From positions 1-50,350 of IMG/VR virus record IMGVR_UViG_3300042882_001249: a stretch of 50,350 bases of DNA. One strand, given 5' to 3'. Below, piece after piece: positions 47,458 through 50,350 of this stretch. Numbering within the stretch: position 1 is the first letter of the stretch; every line of letters begins with the position of its first letter. Position numbers and translations under genes: made by a program. The DNA comes from a virus. Below the pieces are notes generated by a model. It did not search any database. It saw nothing but the letters and a program-made list of their open reading frames with translations, and was not told the DNA's origin.

Positions 47458-47694
47458 TCAAAAATGTTTAGTTGTTAACAAAAGGCCTAGCAATAGTAGC
47501 ACAATGAAGAAAGCGTTTAGAAGATAAAGGCTGGGCTCGCGCATGCGCCACCCAGCCCAAATCCATCCTATACTACCCAGTATGCCCACTAGTTTGTTTA
47601 ACGGAGTAACATCAAACGCAGTAAGTGTGACACCCACCGCAGTGAGAATAGTACCTAACCATTTAACATAGTTGTCTAGTTGGCTTTGTTTCAT
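47458..47694 (-). CDS. Small membrane protein, three hydrophobic segments
   Basis: A 78-aa protein with helices at about residues 12-30 (WLGTILTAVGVTLTAF), 34-50 (LVGILGSIGWIWAGW) and 55-75 (LYLLNAFFIVLLLLGLLLTT). Like small membrane proteins next to queD or lysis genes in marine T4-like phages; a holin role is possible but unsupported. It starts 2 bp after the queD stop. Confidence 0.65.
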   Translation of the reverse strand: MKQSQLDNYVKWLGTILTAVGVTLTAFDVTPLNKLVGILGSIGWIWAGWRMREPSLYLLNAFFIVLLLLGLLLTTKHF

Positions 47695-47695
47695 A

Positions 47696-48121
47696 TCACA
47701 CCGTTACAGTGGCTTTGCACTTGCGTGTTTCTTCAATGTCCACAGCAATCAATCTCACACCAGTGTCCTTCAGTTGTTCCGGGCCCACTGTTTCAATCAG
47801 ATACTGTCCCATGTTTTCAGCTGTAGGATTAAACGGCACAATCACGGTGCCCTGAGGGTCCAGTTTCTTGAGTTCCAGACTCCAGGGATCCTGTTGCCAC
47901 ACAAGGAACTTGTGATCCCACTGTAGTTCTAGCCATTCACACAGATAATTTTTGATTGCAGAGAAATCCATTACCCGGCCCACTGTGTCCAATTTATCAG
48001 CTTCCACTGTGAAGTGGATACGATAGTTGTGGCCATGTAAGTGGGCGCATTTGGATTCATGGCCATATACTCGATGGCCGGTGGAAAAGTCGTGATAACG
48101 ACTTGCAGTAATTTTAGGCAT
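47696..48121 (-). CDS. queD: 6-carboxytetrahydropterin synthase
   Basis: A 141-aa protein of the QueD/PTPS family. Zinc ligands are His16 (FSTGHRV) and His29/His31 (HLHGHNY); Cys25 is the likely catalytic base. Also present: GRVMDFSAIKNYL, LQWDHKFL and the C-terminal DIEETRKCKATV. It turns dihydroneopterin triphosphate into the QueE substrate. Neither GTP cyclohydrolase nor QueC is in this window, so the route depends on other phage genes or the host. In phages these enzymes often feed 7-deazaguanine DNA modification that blocks restriction. TAGGAGAC precedes the ATG, and a structured leader lies upstream. Confidence 0.92.
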   Translation of the reverse strand: MPKITASRYHDFSTGHRVYGHESKCAHLHGHNYRIHFTVEADKLDTVGRVMDFSAIKNYLCEWLELQWDHKFLVWQQDPWSLELKKLDPQGTVIVPFNPTAENMGQYLIETVGPEQLKDTGVRLIAVDIEETRKCKATVTV

Positions 48122-48153
48122 TAGTTGAATGTCTCCTATGTTAATTGTAACAC

Positions 48154-48197
48154 GAGCAGCGGAATTTTTTAAGAGGGACGATGCCCAAAGTCCTCTT
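48154..48197 (-). promoter_or_regulatory. Possible preQ1-I-like pseudoknot in the queD leader
   Basis: On the - strand: AAGAGGAC pairs with GUCC-C-UCUU (48197-48190 with 48179-48171), followed by AAAAAA; loop GGGCA (48186-48182) can pair with UGCUC (48158-48154). This is an H-type pseudoknot with an A-rich third loop, the topology of preQ1-I riboswitches, placed before a 7-deazaguanine gene. The loop sequence does not match the consensus closely. Confidence 0.35.
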
Positions 48198-48202
48198 GTC
48201 TT

Positions 48203-48970
48203 TTACTTATCTTTTTCAATAATACACACAGGAATTGGTTGCATCTTGTGCTGATTCGCAGTGTGAAAGCGATTGTAAATAGTTAGCACTTCCTGTTGCC
48301 GAGGCGTGGGATTCTGAGGATTGGGATTTTCCATGGCCCACTCCAGTTCATCATAACTGGCGCAAAGTTGATCGCCGTCAGTGCGGCCATCATCCCACAA
48401 CCCATCGGTGGGAGCGGCATCAATGATTCCCTGGTTCAATCCCAGCTCACGTGCTAGGGCATATACTTCACTCTTGTAGAGATCTCCAATGGGGCTGATA
48501 TCCACGCCACCGTCACCCCACTTGGTGTAGAACCCCACACCAAAGTCTTCTACTCGATTACCCGTGCCCACCACAATACCTTGTTTGCTCTGAGCAATCT
48601 GATATAGAGTGATCATCCTGAAGCGGCTACGACTGTTGGCAAAGGCCAGATTGCTGGTAAATTCTGACCCCAAAGATTGCTCAACTTCTTTAGAAAAAGA
48701 ATCAAAGGCGTCAGTGAGGTTGATGTATAACCCAGTAACATTGGGATATCTGTCAGTTAACCAACTGATATGAGCTTGGGCTCTGAGATTTTCCACGACG
48801 TTTTGACGAATGGGCATACTCACGGCATAGACGGGCACTCCGGTCTGTGCGCACAAGGCGCTGACCACTGCACTGTCGATGCCTCCACTAACTCCCACGA
48901 CCAGACTTTTTAGTTGATGTTTGTTGAGGTAGTCCTGAATCCAGGTCACAATCTGTGTTTGAATATTCAT
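48203..48970 (-). CDS. nadE: NH3-dependent NAD synthetase
   Basis: A 255-aa protein with the PP-loop VGVSGGIDSAVVS (residues 25-37), GTGNRVEDFGVGFYTKWGDG, DISPIGDLYKSEVYALAREL and DGLWDDGRTDGDQ. It amidates nicotinate adenine dinucleotide to NAD with ATP and ammonia. No glutaminase domain is fused. The length is typical of the short family. In a phage it may restore NAD depleted by infection or by NAD-consuming defence systems (inference). The start lies 1 bp after the preceding stop. Confidence 0.92.
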   Translation of the reverse strand: MNIQTQIVTWIQDYLNKHQLKSLVVGVSGGIDSAVVSALCAQTGVPVYAVSMPIRQNVVENLRAQAHISWLTDRYPNVTGLYINLTDAFDSFSKEVEQSLGSEFTSNLAFANSRSRFRMITLYQIAQSKQGIVVGTGNRVEDFGVGFYTKWGDGGVDISPIGDLYKSEVYALARELGLNQGIIDAAPTDGLWDDGRTDGDQLCASYDELEWAMENPNPQNPTPRQQEVLTIYNRFHTANQHKMQPIPVCIIEKDK

Positions 48971-48971
48971 G

Positions 48972-49340
48972 TTATTGTCCTTTTCTATAGGGTCTTATCA
49001 ATGATACTACGTTACAACCGTAATGATGGGCTAGAATTTCTGCCATGCGTCTGGCGCCCACTGGGTTAAGACTATGTACTGTGGGAGGATTCACCGGCCA
49101 GCAATCGTTGGCCTCCATCCAGCGCACCACATCTAATCCAGTTTTTTCTGTATACTGTCTGGGGTTTACGTTAGAATCGTAATGTTCCCATGCGAGGTCG
49201 TGATCAAGGCTACAATTGACCACGGTATAGTTTTCTAAAATTTCAATGGCTTCGCTGTAGTCTAGTGCCACACGCCATCCTCCCACAAACGGGCAAGGTC
49301 TTACGTCATCTAACCACAGGTTAGTTTTTGGTTTGTTCAT
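48972..49340 (-). CDS. Receiver-like protein of the cyclic-phosphate-processing type (cREC)
   Basis: A 122-aa protein with NLWLDDVRPCPFVGGWRVAL, an acidic pair Asp11-Asp12, then VVNCSLDHDLAWE (Asp at the phosphorylation-site-like position) and DVVRWMEAND with VHSLNPVGARRM. This matches a receiver-fold family proposed to act on cyclic nucleotides or RNA ends. It overlaps the 128-aa gene by 4 bp and precedes nadE by 1 bp. A role near RNA repair or signalling is conjecture. Confidence 0.65.
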   Translation of the reverse strand: MNKPKTNLWLDDVRPCPFVGGWRVALDYSEAIEILENYTVVNCSLDHDLAWEHYDSNVNPRQYTEKTGLDVVRWMEANDCWPVNPPTVHSLNPVGARRMAEILAHHYGCNVVSLIRPYRKGQ

Positions 49341-49723
49341 ACTTTATATCCGTTCTTTTCCACCCATGCTAGCAGTTCTTTGAAGTCAACAGACAAACAA
49401 TTGCTCAGAGGACTTTCCTTGTAGCGTGATTGTTTACCGTAAGGGAATCCCAACTCCAATCGTTTAAAAGGGTTTAGCAAAGTTTTAAACTGATTACGTT
49501 CGGCAGACTCCATTGCACCACAAATCAAACACTGGCGATATTCGTCGTGCCCATCGTCATAATCCCAACTATAGCTGCCCTTGTACTCACTACAAATCAC
49601 AACCACTTGTTTGTGTTTGCACTGAATCATTTGCACTGCTAGTGCAGCTGATGCTTGCTGTTTGATTTCGTCAGTTTGTTTTTTCTGTTGCCTAATGGCT
49701 TTGGCTAATTGTCTATCTGTCAT
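49337..49723 (-). CDS. 128-aa protein with a possible zinc-binding site
   Basis: Helical N-terminus (DRQLAKAIRQQKKQTDEI), then IQCKHKQ, a hydrophobic strand VVVICSEY and RQCLICGAMES: Cys-x-His plus Cys-x-x-Cys could bind zinc. It is the first gene of the nadE unit, starting close to the divergent region before 49785. Function unknown. Confidence 0.6.
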   Translation of the reverse strand: MTDRQLAKAIRQQKKQTDEIKQQASAALAVQMIQCKHKQVVVICSEYKGSYSWDYDDGHDEYRQCLICGAMESAERNQFKTLLNPFKRLELGFPYGKQSRYKESPLSNCLSVDFKELLAWVEKNGYKV

Positions 49724-49771
49724 TTATTACTATAAGTTTAACAGTAACTCAGTATAAAGTAAAGTAATTTG

Positions 49772-49779
49772 AATAAATA
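49772..49779 (+). promoter_or_regulatory. T4-late-type promoter box AATAAATA
   Basis: The box is 5 bases before the ATG at 49785. With usual T4 late spacing the transcript would start on the ATG itself. The arrangement is like that at 14661-14675. Confidence 0.45.
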
Positions 49780-49784
49780 AACAT

Positions 49785-50350
49785 ATGCGATTCACGGAAT
49801 TTTTAGCTGAACTCAGACGAAAAGAAAAACAAAAGTCACCTGAGCCCAAATATCAGGAACTGGGTCACCCTGCTGCTATTGAATATCTCAAAGGCCGTGA
49901 CCTCAGCAAATACGTGATAACTATGACTGATTTGCCCAAAGTGGGTGTTAACCCCGGATCCACATATAACACTCCCCTGGGCATCTATTTCTATCCAGCC
50001 GATTATTATGTGGTCGTGCGAGGCAGAGTGCCTTTTCAAGCTGATGCCAACTACATCAATATTCTGCAATTGACAACCAATAAAATCTTATATCTGAATC
50101 AAATGGATACAACCTCAATGACTGCTGCGCTCGATAAACTCAAACAGTTGCCCGCAGTTAAAAACCTTTCAGCTGATCAAAATATTGATCGGCTGATCAA
50201 AGATGCAGATCATAAGGCCAGAAAAAAATCAGAGCCAGGAAAATTTTGGTATGTGTTGTGGAAACTGAGTAACCTGCTAGCTGCACACAACTACAAATAT
50301 GCTGATGAACAAGCTCATAGTGTGTGGAATTACTTGTTCAGGCAACTGGG
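49785..50350 (+). CDS. Hypothetical late protein, 3' end outside window
   Basis: The frame is open from ATG 49785 to the window edge, at least 188 residues. It begins MRFTEFLAELRRKEKQ and contains TMTDLPKVGVNPGSTYNTP followed by LGIYFYPADYYVV and VPFQADANYINIL. The segment N-T-P-x-G-I-Y-x-Y-P is one I recall from uncharacterised proteins of large marine T4-like phages. It opens a new + strand late unit, divergent from the nadE operon. No catalytic motif identified. Confidence 0.7.
   Translation, partial: MRFTEFLAELRRKEKQKSPEPKYQELGHPAAIEYLKGRDLSKYVITMTDLPKVGVNPGSTYNTPLGIYFYPADYYVVVRGRVPFQADANYINILQLTTNKILYLNQMDTTSMTAALDKLKQLPAVKNLSADQNIDRLIKDADHKARKKSEPGKFWYVLWKLSNLLAAHNYKYADEQAHSVWNYLFRQL

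Noticed and set aside
49836-50069. 77-codon - strand open frame
   Set aside because: It is antisense to the + strand gene starting at 49785, which has a late promoter box and phage-type sequence.

Overview
The window is part of the genome of a large, T4-like tailed phage (myovirus style). The left 21 kb on the + strand holds late structural genes: a giant virion protein of more than 4,870 aa, a small structural protein, a 1,585-aa tail fibre and a 2OG-Fe(II) oxygenase. From 22 to 49.7 kb the - strand carries tightly packed, often overlapping early/middle genes: thymidylate synthase, DHFR, T4-type RNA ligase and polynucleotide kinase, FEN/RNase H nuclease, a Toprim protein, 7-deazaguanine enzymes (QueD, QueE), NAD synthetase, a MoxR/VWA pair and many small T4-like hypotheticals. 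A new + strand gene starts at 49785 and runs off the right edge.

Two promoter classes are readable. At least eleven early-type promoters on the - strand have a TTGACA-like -35, a 17-nt spacer (18 once) and a TATAAT-like -10; most -10 boxes are preceded by GC. T4-late-like boxes (TATAAATA, CATAAATA, AATAAATA) precede late + strand genes and a few - strand units. Perfect hairpin terminators end several units.

The most unusual region is 20.8-22.5 kb. On the - strand, 22034-21744 reads as a circularly permuted (two-piece) tmRNA: the acceptor segment with T-arm comes first, then a 30-nt intervening hairpin, then a coding segment with a G3-U70 acceptor stem and a 25-codon tag that starts ANSNEW and ends AGLAVA-stop, then a pseudoknot and terminator. 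A GIY-YIG/NUMOD3 homing endonuclease sits directly downstream in antisense, between two 42-bp copies (one mismatch) of the tmRNA pseudoknot segment, each next to its own terminator hairpin. It looks like an insertion that duplicated the 3' end of the tmRNA gene.

The next oddity is a cargo block at 22.5-29.0 kb: a full-length TonB-dependent-receptor-like outer-membrane protein (1,077 aa, carboxypeptidase-regulatory domain, plug, barrel ending in Phe), a small carboxypeptidase-regulatory-like protein and a 354-aa secreted protein. All three resemble proteins common in Acidobacteriota, so the host may belong there; this is inference. RNA ligase and kinase point to tRNA repair against host anticodon nucleases. 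QueD/QueE point to 7-deazaguanine synthesis, preceded by a possible preQ1-type pseudoknot. NadE points to NAD supply.

Homing-endonuclease-like genes are frequent (21.2, 36.6, 40.0, 45.3 and perhaps 47.1 kb). Two of them, and queE, carry apparent one-base frameshifts in homopolymers, which may be real decay, slippage sites or sequencing errors.
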